From Cryptomeria japonica (Eukaryota; Streptophyta; Pinopsida; Cupressales; Cupressaceae), in contig NC_081408.1 in assembly GCF_030272615.1 (NCBI RefSeq), forward strand, positions 614,464,977-614,528,976: 64,000 nt of DNA, read 5' to 3'. The notes beneath the pieces were generated by a model, which made no database searches, was not told the origin of the DNA, and saw nothing but the letters and a program-made list of their open reading frames with translations. Position numbers and translations under genes: made by a program. Every line of letters begins with the position of its first letter. Within the stretch, counting starts at the first letter, position 1. This document shows, piece by piece, positions 35,619 to 47,610 of the stretch.

Positions 35619-35793
35619 CTAGTCAGCCCCAGCGGGTCCATGTGAAGAGAGAGAAAAATGTACCTTAGGAAAATAGGGCAGGAGGCGAGAAGAGACGTCG
35701 GAGGCGGCTGGAAGAAGGTGGGTCAGGAAAGCGACAAGGTGAGTTGCCCTAATCCTCCTCCGCAGAGTTATCACGTGCCGTATCCCACGAATC

Positions 35794-35971
35794 ATGAGGC
35801 GCACCTCCTTTGTCACCACCCCTTTCTCTATCAATGCCGCCACGTTCTTCAGATCTGCCCGAACGAAAACCCCGCTTATTTACCATCTGCAAACAGAAGC
35901 CCTAGCAAAACAAAGCAAAAGTCACTTACGAGTCACCACCGACGTGGAGGAGTTGGAATTGGCGGGTGCAG
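35794..35971 (+). CDS. Possible first exon of a host gene (organelle-type N-terminus)
   Basis: ATG at 35794 opens a frame beginning MRRTSFVTTPFSINAATFF and continuing RSARTKTPLIYHL. It is rich in Arg, Ser and Thr and lacks acidic residues over the first 40 positions, as in mitochondrial or plastid transit peptides. It then reads KSHLRVTTDVEELELAGAG. The last base before a consensus splice donor, CAG/GTGAGT, is 35971. The exon is 178 nt (phase 1). The region 35640-35970 is richer in G+C and CpG than its surroundings, as for a plant promoter and first exon. I do not recognise the protein, and no following exon was found; a microsatellite cluster lies 550 bp downstream. The minus-strand frame over the same bases is less convincing. 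Confidence 0.35.
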
Positions 35972-36519
35972 GTGAGTCCTTCATCTCGATATCCATCTCC
36001 GTCTCCGTCTCCGTCTTCATCTCCACGTCCTGAGTCATTCTGTAATTGCTTTGGGCATACCGGTTTCACCCGCAGCGAGCCTAAATGCAGCTTTAGATAT
36101 ACTGTAGTTGCTTTCCGAAGCCAACTTTTCCCTCAAAATCGTACTTTATGAAAAAAACACAGCAATTCTCTTTAACTGATTACACAAAGTATTTTTCTGG
36201 TTTTTTTTTTAATAAATTGTTCTTCTCGCTGTCGATGGTAGTCATTTAGATTGACTTTGAACGTGCTCGTGGTGCACCAAAGAGGTGTGGAAGGTAAAAT
36301 GGAGAAAAAATAGATTTTTCAATATATATTTGTGTGTTATATGAGGTTCATTGGTAGGTTATTTGGAAATGATATTGTTTGTGGAACAAAAGTCTTAATT
36401 AAAAAGTGATAGCTTCAAATCAACTATGTATTCATTTATAGAGATTCAAACATGATTGAAACAAAACTTCTACATCTCGAAGATAATTAGGGTTCATTAC
36501 TAATAAATTAATGTTATGT

Positions 36520-36720
36520 TTACAATAGAAAGAGAGGGGAGAAAGAAAAAGAGAAAGATGGTTATGGAGAGGAGGAGAGGGGGGAAAAAAGAGAGAGGAG
36601 ATAGAGACAGATAGAGATAAAAGAGATAAATATAGAGAGAGGGAGAGAGACGGAGAGATAGAGAGAGGGGGGGGAATATAGGGTTAAAGAGGGAGAGATA
36701 ATGAGATAGAGATGGAGGGA
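36520..36720. repeat. GA-rich imperfect microsatellite
   Basis: Interrupted GAGA, GATA and poly-G runs. The minus-strand frame through it is low complexity and not a gene. Confidence 0.9.
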
Positions 36721-36823
36721 GATATGTATATGTATATGTATATGTGTGTGTGTGTGTATACATACATACATAAATATACACACACACACACACACACATG
36801 TGTGTGTGTGTATATACATACAT

Positions 36824-36868
<45 letters not shown>

Positions 36869-37011
36869 TAGTATGTATTTATGTGTGTATACATATATAC
36901 ATATATACATACATATATACATATATACATACATACACATGCATACATACATACATACATATACATACACATACATACATACATACATACATATACATGT
37001 ATACATATATG

Positions 37012-37063
<52 letters not shown>

Positions 37064-37109
37064 GATATGTGTGTGTGTGTGTACACATACACACACACAC
37101 ACACATATC

Positions 37110-37160
<51 letters not shown>

Positions 37161-37164
37161 ACAT

Positions 37165-37195
<31 letters not shown>

Positions 37196-37342
37196 GATAT
37201 GTGTGTGTGTGTGTGTGTATGTGTATGTATACATACACATATACACATACATATACATATACATATACACATATACATACACATACACATATACATATAC
37301 ATATACATATACATATGTATATGTATGTACGATATATGTATA

Positions 37343-37373
<31 letters not shown>

Positions 37374-37440
37374 CGTACATACATATACATATATATGTAT
37401 ATATATCGTACATATAGTACATACATATATGTATATGTAT
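36721..37440. repeat. Compound (TG)n/(CA)n/(TACA)n microsatellite, 720 bp
   Basis: Alternating blocks of TGTG, CACA, ATAC and TATA. Adjacent TG and CA blocks are inverted repeats of each other, so long hairpins are possible, for example around 37080-37200. All six frames stay open over part of it and encode only Cys/Val/Tyr/His/Thr strings. None is a gene. Confidence 0.95.
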
Positions 37441-38699
37441 TGTTGGTAAACAGATTCGTCACTGCGGTCGTTTATCTGAAACTGATCCTGTTTGTCCGAT
37501 AAGCAGTGACAAACATTCCAACAGTTGGAGAGATTGGAGTAAAACCACAATCTTCCTCTGCGTTTGAGAGGGGCAACTCCCTCGTATGATAGGGGTATTT
37601 AGGATTTTTGTGTACTTTTAACCTGAAAGTACATAAAGGAGAAAACATAGAACTTAAACAAGATTAATAACAAAAACCCTACTAGAAGACATACGAATAC
37701 CAAGTAAGATTCCATAAATGATGACAATTACAAAAAGGGGTTACCACCAAATAGGTTAGTCATGCAACAATGATGAAAGATGTACAATAAACCTCGACAC
37801 ATGAAGAGATGGATTGTACTAGCACATGCAAGTCAAGATACCATTAAATGATGTGTTTCATCAATAGATTTTGCCAATACATAAAGGGATTACTAATTCA
37901 ACGTACGATAAATTAGTAACAATAACTTATGAATACATTCAAGACACATGAACTCAATGCATTCTTCATTATTCTTTTTGAAAATATACAAGTTCAAAAA
38001 ACCCTTAGTACAAAGGTAATGAACATCAAAAGATCTCACTTAGTTTCTCTGCAAAATTCTGCAGAGTTTTCCCCCTGTCGTAAAAGTCCCCCTTTTACAA
38101 ATGCAAAAGCCTTGTATTTATAGGCTTTTCTTAGATAACTATTTTGTAACTGCTTTTTAACCACCTAGCAACTATCTTTGCAAGATTGAGAAAATAAAAA
38201 TAAGGTTTATTTTACTTTGACTTTCTCAACTTTTATGCAAAAAGATCCTAGTTAATAGTCGTTTCACTTTTGCGTGAATAAGATCGACTTTCGAACCTTT
38301 AGTTACAATAAGTAACATAAGTTACTTTTATAAAAAGACAAGTGAAAACACTCGATGAAAGAATGAGCAGGTCGTCAATTTAGTCAAAGTGAGCATTGTG
38401 TCATCCTGCAATCTCAAATAGCTTGATCTTCAAGGAAAATCAATCCAACTCCAACTTCGAAAGTTGCTCCTTTGCATGCAATTAAGTATCCATCTTTTGT
38501 AATTAAATGCATATCAACACTATGGAAACTGAAACATGTACATAAATCCATTCAAATTCTCATCGAAATTCTTAAAGCCATTATCCCAAAAGGATTTACA
38601 ATAGACAAATCTTTAATAGAGGCTATTTTAAATTACTCCTCAAATTAAGAATTTAAATATCATCTCCCAAACACTTAGTGAATGTCACATTTTCAATGT
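37441..38699. other. Intergenic, no gene recognised
   Basis: Contains a TGTTGGTAAACAG start-like string directly after the microsatellite but no matching end. The short frame at 37929-38123 has no recognisable domain. Confidence 0.4.
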
Positions 38700-40720
38700 T
38701 TTAACCCGAGCACATGCATTGTCGATTTGTCTCAATGTTTTAACTTTATAAACAATTGCATAAAGGCCGATATCAAACCACTTGATGCAAAGCCTCTCGA
38801 CACATCAAAATACGATTGAACATCCCTCCATGCATTGCAATCATCAGCAATAATATCCAAGAGAACTTTCTATGTGAATAAAACCACCCTAGTGCCTTAT
38901 TTTGCCAAGTCGATTCCTCTATCTTTTATGCTTTGATGAATGTCACCACCTTGATCTAAAGTTGTCATCATCTCACCATTTGAAATCACAACATTCTCAT
39001 ACGTTAGTGCATTGATCATCAACATAAAGTAGTCATTCGTCCTCCAAAGACATACATTCCAACTGCATTAGTTAGATATCCTTCGTGGTCACCTTGCATA
39101 TTTGTGAATTCTCTTTGAGAAATTTGGTCGTCATATCACATCCTCCATGTCACTCACACTTCCTTGGAGTTATAGAGCCTTGCTCATTCTACAATCATTT
39201 CATTTAATTCTGCAAGATGTCTCTTGGAGGCATTTAGTCAAATAGTTAACATACTCTTACATTTTGCATGCAATCCTGTTAACTGTATTTTCCATTCACA
39301 AGCTATTCAATGAATCCGTCGTGCAAGCCTTGCAATCATACATGCGTAAAGACTCTCATTTCTTTGGAGTATCTCGTCAAACAAATTGAATGTTGTATTT
39401 TGGCCTCCACATTGCTTATGCATGTCGGCCAAAGCGCTTGCAAGTATGATGTCTGACAAAAATCATTTTGTTTCAAAATTCCCATATTGGCATGTGCTTG
39501 GAGGATATTGACAAATGTCGCGGGGTTTTACTTTACTCCTATAAATTGCATTTGTTTGAAAGTTTTTTTTAAAATTCTTTATGCTTATGCGATGTTCATT
39601 GTGTCCCTTGAGGTGATGTCGATGAAGCATTCTCTAATCCAATTGTGGAATCCAGCAGTCATTGGGTTCTATGAGATAATTTCTTTGAGACACTAGTATC
39701 AAACAGTTCATGATGCCTCATTCATCCTGTATTGGCCATGACTTGCATTAATGAGGAAAACCGTCAAACCTTTCACTTGCCTTGTGTCTAAGAATCCACA
39801 TTATAATTTGGATTATACGCACAGATTGTAATATTAAACATTTCATGTGCAATGTCTATACTTCCATGATTCGCATTTTATAAACACAACATTCTATCAA
39901 AGAGTATTTTGTATTGGCTATACTTCCACATTCTGCAGTATTGTTTATGCCTCCACGATTTGCATACAAGTCTACCAAAGCGGTTGCAACATTGTGGTTG
40001 ACAAAATTCCTCTATCTCTACGCTTTGTTGAATACCGTGACTAGTTTTGTGCATATCTTGCGATCATTGCATTAAATGAGACCACATTTCTTTAAGGCAT
40101 CCTGTCAAGCAATTCACTGCATTCCTCGTTCTCTTGCTACGATTGGATCAATGTTTAACATGATGCACATATTGCAGTCATATACATGTATCATTCCCTG
40201 GGAAGATAGTTTGTTGAGGCATTATGTCAAATGGTTCGCACCTTATCCACGCCTTCTACATTTTACACACGTATCTGCATTTTATAGCATGTCTATGCTT
40301 CTATTATTAGCAGCATACGATATTTTGTCAAACATTTCTCATGTATTGTCCTCACTTCCATATCTTTTGCAAACATGTCAACGGGGGCATAAAACATATT
40401 CATTATACTTTGGTGGATGTCGATAATCTTTTCAGAGCTTCCATTTTAGCATAGGCAAGGAGGATGTTGGTGTAGGTTGCAGAGGAGTTCATTACCCTTG
40501 CCAACTACAATCACTTGAAAGTTTCAAAAGTCTATTCAACAAATACCTTATGTGTGTTCTGTCATTATTGCAACCGTGAGATGAAATCTCTTTCAAAGGC
40601 TCCCATAATTCGCTTTCATGTTTCCAGAGTAGCTTACAACTTCAACATATGATGAACTCCCTCTCTTCTTCAATGCATTGATAAATGTTCATAACCTGTT
40701 ATTTGAAGTTTCTTTTTAAA
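38700..40720 (-). pseudogene. PPR protein pseudogene (PLS type)
   Basis: Minus-strand translation gives repeated PPR signatures with stops and frame changes. Examples are NPATFVNILQAHANMG after FKKTFKQMQFIGVK (about 39490-39560), FLSDIILASALADMHKQCG (about 39400-39460), SSATYTNILLAYAKMEALK (about 40440-40500) and GEMMTTLDQGGDIHQSIKDRG (about 38930-39000). This layout, with xxxATFxxILxACAxMGxLxxG alternating with the VxxALxDMYAKCG block, is that of plant PLS-class PPR proteins. These bind organelle RNA for editing or processing. No intact reading frame remains. A processed or tandem-duplicated PPR gene that decayed is the likely origin. Confidence 0.7.
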
Positions 40721-40734
40721 ACTCTTATGGAGGA

Positions 40735-40961
40735 GGTTAAGAATGCTCTAGAACGGAGCATTTCTAACCTTCTTGACAAAGCGGGCCCACAAGGTTAGGA
40801 AATAAGGTTAGAGATGCTCCATTTTGGAGCATTCCTAACCTTTTTGTGAGAGATTATAAATATGGGTTAAGAATGCTCGAAAATGGAGCATTCCTAACCA
40901 TTTTTTTCTCAAAGGTTATGATTATGGGTTAAAAATACTCGAAAATGGAGCATCTTTAACC
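40735..40961. repeat. Four tandem 35-nt hairpins
   Basis: Four inverted repeats of identical size lie at 40735-40769, 40806-40840, 40865-40899 and 40927-40961. Each starts GGTTA and ends TAACC, with arms of 14-15 nt, one or two mismatches and a 5-6 nt loop. The core GGAGCAT is on every right arm. Start-to-start spacing is 71, 59 and 62. The unique sequence between them is not conserved to the same degree. Function is unknown. Confidence 0.85.
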
Positions 40962-42711
40962 ATTTCTTTCAAAGACTATGACCTTGACCTCCAAAAACCA
41001 TTGACCACGGAGGAGAATAAAGGAGAAATGAAAATGAAGTTTTTAGACAAATTTTTCCCTCAAATGACCAAAATATTAAAATAATCTAAAATATTAAATT
41101 ATTTATTTGAAAAATAATTTAAATATTTTAAATTTAATGCCCAGGCTTGAGAAAAATGACCATATCTTTCAAACGGTAGGGAGTTAGATCCTGAAATTTG
41201 AAACACACATCGATGGTAGGGAAATGAGCCAACAACATCATTTAATGCTCATGACGAATCCTAAAATGAGAGATTTTAATCATTTCTAGGTGACAACCAC
41301 AAAAATTTGAAAGTTTAAAATATGACAAACTATGAACTGGGCTCATGCGAAAATTGGCCACATGACACAGAATGATGCTAAGGGATTGTCTATCAAATGA
41401 TTTTCCTCAATTTTTGGTAATTTCCAAAATTCATCCATTTTTCATAATTTGATTGACAATGACCTTGGACCACGTGCTCACTGCTTACGCATAAACACCT
41501 ATTGGATCTTTACTCAACACTGAGACCAATTTGAAGTTAAAATTTTAAGTATCCTAGATATGGGGGAAACAACTATATATATATGGGTGGAAATGACATC
41601 CTAGGCCTATGGATGCAAACTAACATCTCAAATGTCCATGGCATACCATTAAGAATGTGAATGAGTTTAGCTGCAGTCCTAATAAGAGAGATGAACACTG
41701 AGATTTATGCTTTTTTTTGGCAATGGAGGTGAGATTGATATGTGAATTAGGGTTAATGATGACAAAATGGTAATGTTTAGCAATCATAGTAAATAATAGA
41801 GTAGAGAGTTAACACAACATGCTATATCTAGACACAAGACACAAAAAGGAACTTGGATCTATAAATTGGAGTTGAAAGTGCCAAACTAGTGTGTTGGGCA
41901 CCCCAATATAAGGTGCATGTGGCTAACCGAAAGGAGCAAAATTGCAATTAGAAGGTTTTGTAGGTCTATCCCCTATAAATATAATCGAAACCAGTCAAAC
42001 ACATGTGTTGGGTGCCTAATCTAGGGGTTTTCATCTATTCAAAAGTCGTTACAACCTATAACAATGTACTCTACACTTTTGTACCTCTTTTGTTGTCAGA
42101 TTTGAACCTACACACACAAAAAATTGGGAAGAATGGTTGTGTTATGTATGGACTTGCTTAAGTCAAACCCTATGTTGGTGCCCCACCTTCACAATAGCTA
42201 TGATGATGTAAAAGAGTGTGTTCCCTAAGGAGGATAGAGGCAAATTAATAATGTAAATGCTAAATGAAATGATCAAACCTTAGGATGAAACCCTCTCATG
42301 GAGTCTCATATAAAGGTAGCGATACAATGCTTTTTAGACAAGTCCTACAAGTGTTAATATAATAACATGACAACAAAACGTGATAGACATGAATCCACAC
42401 TTAAATGTTGAATGTTGTATTCTACTGCTCAATATGTTGAATACTCAAATTTGTAACATGGGTAAGTGCACCAAGATGGTGAATAGAAAAGTGGCCACAT
42501 GCAAAAAAAACAATGAAATTTTTCATAACCCGTGCGTGTTCTATGAAATTCAAAAACTTGTTAGGCTTGGTAGCCAAAAATAATTTTAAAAAACAAAAAG
42601 TTCCACAAACCTAATGGGAATGTTCACAATTTCTCTTAACCCATACGGGTTATGCAAAACTATAAGTTTTAGCCTTAGTTCTGCATAAGAACTAGGAAGC
42701 AAAGAGGAAGT

Positions 42712-42713
<2 letters not shown>
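40962..42713. other. Intergenic, no gene recognised
   Basis: Two diverged GTGTTGGGCACC/GTGTTGGGTGCC words (about 41902 and 42006) hint at an old duplication. No coding sequence can be supported. Confidence 0.4.
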
Positions 42714-42798
<85 letters not shown>

Positions 42799-43173
42799 GA
42801 TAAGGAGAGGGGGTGAGAGAGAGAAGGAGAGTTGAGAGAGAGAGTTAGAGAGAGAAAGTAGGGAGAGGGGGAGGGAGAGAGAGTTAGAGAGAGAGAGAGT
42901 AGGGGGTAGGAAGAGGGATATAATAGGATAAGGAGTTGGGGAGGGAGAGAGAGTTAGAGACAGAGAGAGAAGGGGATAGGAAGAGAGGGAGAGAGATAGG
43001 GAAAGAAAGAGAAGAGAGAGAGGGTGAGAATAGGATTGAGAGAGAGAGAGAGAGGGAGAGGGAGAGGGAGAGGGAGAGGGAGATTGGGAAAAGGAGAGAG
43101 AGAGAGGGGGGAGGATAGGAAGAGGGGGTAAGAGAGAGAATAGGGGATAGGAAGATAGGGAGAGAATAAGATA

Positions 43174-43229
<56 letters not shown>

Positions 43230-43314
43230 AATGAGAGGGGGAGGGAGAAGGGGGAGAGGGAGGAGAGAAAGAGAAAGAAGGGGGAGAGGGTGAGAATAGG
43301 ATATGATAATGAGG

Positions 43315-43352
<38 letters not shown>

Positions 43353-43440
43353 GAGAGACACGAGGTAGAGAGAGAACGAGAAGGAGAAGAGGGTGAGAGA
43401 CTCGGCAAAGAGAGAAGTGTGAGGGGGAGAGAGATGAGAT
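42714..43440. repeat. (GA)n microsatellite cluster
   Basis: Pure GA runs at 42714-42795 (about 41 units), about 43177-43227 and about 43319-43349, with GGGAGAGA/GATAGGAAGA-type interruptions between. Long minus-strand Ser/Leu/Pro frames are by-products of the CT-rich strand. Confidence 0.95.
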
Positions 43441-43529
43441 AGAACTAAAGGAGGATAATTGGGGCTCAGAGTAGACAGATACGGTGATGGGGGAAGGAAG
43501 ACGAGAGAGAAAGAGGAAAAGAAGAGAGA

Positions 43530-43640
43530 CATGCATGTATACAAACATATATACATATATCTATATAAATATATGTATATATAACTATAGATATGCATAT
43601 ATACATACATAAACACATATTATATATGCATGTGTATACA
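43530..43640. repeat. ATAC/ATAT microsatellite
   Basis: ATACATATATC and TATAAATATATG type repeats next to the GA cluster. Confidence 0.8.
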
Positions 43641-44649
43641 TATTTGTAGTAAATGTTAAGTTTACAAGTGCATACATTTTGATGTCTTCATAACCCGTAC
43701 GGGTTTTGTGAAACTCAAACAATGGTTTTAGTTCACTATGAATGGTACTTTTTGTTTTTATCTTACACATCAGAACTCGTGTAGGTTTTAGCTTGGTAAG
43801 AGGGTTGGAAAATGACCCAAGGCTTGCAAGCCCATTTTTGCTCCATTTTTGTCCGTTTACACGTTTTTTCATCTTCCAACATGATTTTTCAACTTTATCA
43901 TCATCAGGTTTACAAATGATCAAGTGGGCATCTCTAAAATTACCACCATAATCTCACATGTCTTCTCAGCTTTCTGACCATATAATTTTTTCTATTTTTG
44001 GACAACATTAGCATAATAAACTTTAATTTTTTTTACTAGTGCCTAGACAATCCTCACAGACATATGTCTACCATTTTTTTTATAACTTTTGACATACTTG
44101 ACCAAATTAAAAATAAATTACATATTATTGTTCCACACTATATTCTATACACTTTTAAAAAAAAAAATTTGCATTTTCGATTATTTTGATGCAAGTTATG
44201 CCCAGTGCATGAACAGGTACCAAATTTTCAAGATGCAGTCACTTAAAAAAATCATTAAAAAAAATACTCAACGAAAAATTACAAAAAAATAAACAACTTC
44301 TAGATCTCACTCTTACCTATCATCCTACAAAATTGTTTTTCAAAATACTAAATTTAACTATATATTTTGTGTAGTACACAAAAACAACCATGTTATGTTT
44401 TTCTGAAAAAATCAGAAACATTTTTTTGTGTGCGAGAGGTTTGACCCTCTTAACATTATCCAATTTTTAAAAACTTTAGTAGTTTAGAAACTAGATTCAA
44501 AGTAATACAATTCTTATTATTTTCTCAACTCCTAGTTTTGAGTGCATGACCTTCAAATAGCTCTTTGAAGTTCGGGTTTACCTATTTTCAGAGGAAAAAA
44601 AAATTATAAAAAAAAAGAAGTGACCACTTACACCCCCCTTTTTGTTCAC
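43641..44649. other. AT-rich intergenic, no gene recognised
   Basis: Poly-A and poly-T stretches and short frames only. Confidence 0.4.
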
Positions 44650-45617
44650 CATCTTGGTGCACTTACCCTTGGTCCCTCTCAATGGTCACAATTATCTATC
44701 GAGATTGTGATCTCTATTTCAGCCTATGTTGAAAAATTAAGGTGTTTTTCGATAGGCAAGTATATAAGGAGGTCCATACCTCTCATTTGATAATCACGGA
44801 GGATAATGGGAGAATCATAAGGAATCCATTTTAGCAATCTATCATTCAAGCATTGAGGAATTCATCATCAAGCATTTCTAAAGATTTTCAAGGCTGCATA
44901 TTCTTCATTTATCCATTATGGAGCAACATTACATCATTCATATGCAAGCATGTGTGTGTGATTAGGGTTTTGTCATGTTCATGTCATTTCATACAACATA
45001 TGTGGTTACATTCAAGAAGTAAAGCATCATTATCAGTCATTACAAATTTGAGGTATATCTTTCCATCATTTATTTCAGTATTTGCAAAATTTCATTCAAG
45101 GTTAATTCCTAAACCAGGGTTTGACTTAGGCAAACCCCTATTCCCAACATATTTCCCCTTCTTTATGTGTGCAGGAAATAGGTATGGAGCTATGATCTTC
45201 TGAATAAGTGTTATTTACAATGACAAATCCATCCCTCATTGGAGTGCAAAAATTTCGAAGGACCAGGGCGTGGGTGACAAAATCCCAAAATTTTAGGAGC
45301 TCTTTCAGGGAATAGGTCCGAATCTATTTACATTTCTCAAATCTAGGTTCGTGGCTCAATTCCATGATTATAGCTTATTGTTTCCGCATTTTTACCTTCA
45401 TTTCCAACACTTGCACCCTAATTTCAACAAATTCAATAATTGAATTCAACTCAACGTAAAGAAGAGGCACATTCAACACCCCTGGAATTTGTTTAGAATC
45501 TAGTTCTACTAGGTTTAGATCTATCGAATTCCTATCTTTCCCTAATGTGATTGTCCCTAAGAAAAATTAATGGTTTTACTATATCCAATGGTGGAAACAC
45601 TAATTTTCATCATTACA
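44650..45617 (+). repeat. LTR copy 1, left-truncated
   Basis: Aligns with 45865-46855 at a constant offset of about 1217 bp. Shared landmarks are ATTGTGATCTC, a TATA box (TATATAAGG at 44761), CATCATCAAGCATTTCTA, GCAAGCATGTGTGTG and GGTTTGACTTAGGCAAACCC. It ends near CATCATTACA. The U3 start seen in copy 2 is missing. Confidence 0.65.
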
Positions 45618-45638
45618 ATATATTTTTAATAAGGATCC

Positions 45639-46855
45639 CGTAGCGTCCTAAATTATACTCCCTTACAATTTGGTCCATATTTTCGCCCTCCTCTTAGCGT
45701 TCATGTCCCAAAGTCAGACTCGGACCTGATTCTACTCATATCATGCAATCTAGCCTCCTTTTCTCTTTACACATCACATGGCCCTTTTGTTTTGGCCCTA
45801 AAATGGGGTAGGACTAGGGTGTGACACCATGGTCCTCATTGGGACTAGGGTGTGGTTCCTTGGTCCTCTCAAATAGGACCTTAATTTGGCCCCTCTTAAC
45901 GGTCATAATGAGGTATCAGGATTGTGATCTCCATCTCGGCCTATGTTGGAAAATCAAGATGTTTTTCGCTGGGCAAGTATAAAAGGAGGTTCATCCCTCT
46001 CATTTCATCATCACAAGAGAATCATGAGGCGTCCAATCAATCCGTATTCAAGCAATCTATCATCCAAGCATTGAAGCATTCATCATCAAGCATTTCTATA
46101 GATCTTCAAGGCTGCATATTCTTCATTTATCCATTGTGGAGCAACATTACATCATTCATATGCAAGCATGTGTGTGTAATTAGGGTTTTCTCATGTTCAT
46201 GTCATTTTGTACAACATATGTGGTTACATTCAAAAAGAAAAGCATCATTATCAATCATTGTAGATTTGAGGTATATCTTTCCATCATTTATTTCAGTATT
46301 TGCAACATTTCATTCAAGGTTGATTCCTAAATTGGGGTTTGACTTAGGCAAACCCCTATTCCCAACCTATTTCCCCTTATTTCTATATGCTGGAAATAGG
46401 TACAGAGTCATGATCTTTATAATAAGCATTATTTACAGTGACGAATCGATCCCCCATTGGAGTGCGAAAAGTTCGAAGGACCAAGGTGACAGGCACCACA
46501 GTCTTGACATTTTGGGAGCTCTTTTTGGGAACAAGTTCGAGTCTGCTTACATTGCTTAGATCCAAGTTCGTGGCTCAATCTCTCGATTGTATCTTATTGT
46601 TTATGCATTTCTACTTTAATTTCTAGCAATTTTATCCTAATTTTAGCAATTCAATTTACAAAAGAGGGTTTATTAATTCCCATCATCAAAACCCCCAATC
46701 CAATTAGAATTATTAGTCCTAATCCTTGCCAGTTTGTGACTAGATCTATTGGATTGGAACCCTCTTTTGAATGTAACGGTAGATTTAAGTCACAAAATTA
46801 GTGGTTTTCATACATCTACTGGTGGAAACCCTAATTTTTTATCATTATAGATCCA
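45639..46855 (+). repeat. LTR copy 2
   Basis: Starts CGTAGCGTCCTAAATT (probably an ancestral TG start), has TATAAAAGG at 45979, and ends near TTTTTTATCATTATA. It follows copy 1 after about 21 bp. The open frame at 45924-46559 and its partner in copy 1 arise from the duplicated LTR and show no known domain. Confidence 0.6.
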
Positions 46856-46879
46856 TTTCCCTTATGTTGGAGATGCATC

Positions 46880-47400
46880 TTTTATAAGGGATCTCCTTGC
46901 TTGCATAAAATTGTATATCCTTCATAGGCTTCCTCCTTGCTTGAAGGTGTGTATCCTTGTTTAGGACCTCTTCCTTACTTGAAAGTGTATATCTTTTACG
47001 ATGATCCCTCCTTGGTGTTAAAAGTGTGCATCCTTCATCAATAATCCCTTCTCCTAACTCTTGGGAAAGTAAGTAATCTTGGTAAGAATCTCCTTTATCC
47101 CTTAGTCTCGAAAATCCATCCTTGTTTGAAGATCTCTTTCCTTTATGTAGTTAAGTATCCTTAGACAAGGATCCTCCCTCTCATAAGCTCTCTCTTTTCC
47201 TTTTTGATAGCTATTAATCCTTGATAAGGATCCCTTTACCCTTGTTGAGATGTTTCCTTTATAATGATCTCTTCCTTGCTTGAAGGTTTGTATCCTTTAT
47301 GAGGATCTCCTCTTAGCTTGGTTGCATGAACTCTTGTAAAGGGTATAAGGGTATCTCCTTGGTGCTGAAGGTGTTTATCCTTGATATGGATCTCTATCTT
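46880..47400. repeat. Degenerate minisatellite, roughly 45-55 bp unit
   Basis: About ten variants of TCCTTGCTTGAAGGTGTGTA plus TCCTTGATAAGGATCTC recur. The units contain self-complementary ATCCTT/AAGGAT words. Confidence 0.75.
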
Positions 47401-47610
47401 CCTTAAGATTCAACATAGCAATATGTTGACATCTTAGGGGGGGCATAGAAACCTCCTAGTCGCTTGTAGTTGTTAATTGATGTAACCACATAGTCGTAGT
47501 GTTGTGTTGCATAATTCCTCCTGAGGCATGGTTATCAATCTATCTATAGCAACTTTTATAGCATATAACCTTTGTCTTGATCATCTAGTATATGATGGAT
47601 TACTAGTTTG

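Noticed and set aside
36500-37550. Many overlapping long open frames on both strands
   Set aside because: They run through CA/TG/TA microsatellites and encode only Cys-Val, His-Thr or Tyr-Ile strings. No gene signal.
42586-43616. Ser/Leu/Pro-rich frames up to 320 residues on the minus strand
   Set aside because: They are translations of (CT)n. Stops are rare by composition, and there is no start context or domain.
45924-46559. A 211-residue frame with a partner at 44853-45203
   Set aside because: Both lie in tandem LTR copies and the frame is not kept between copies. No domain.
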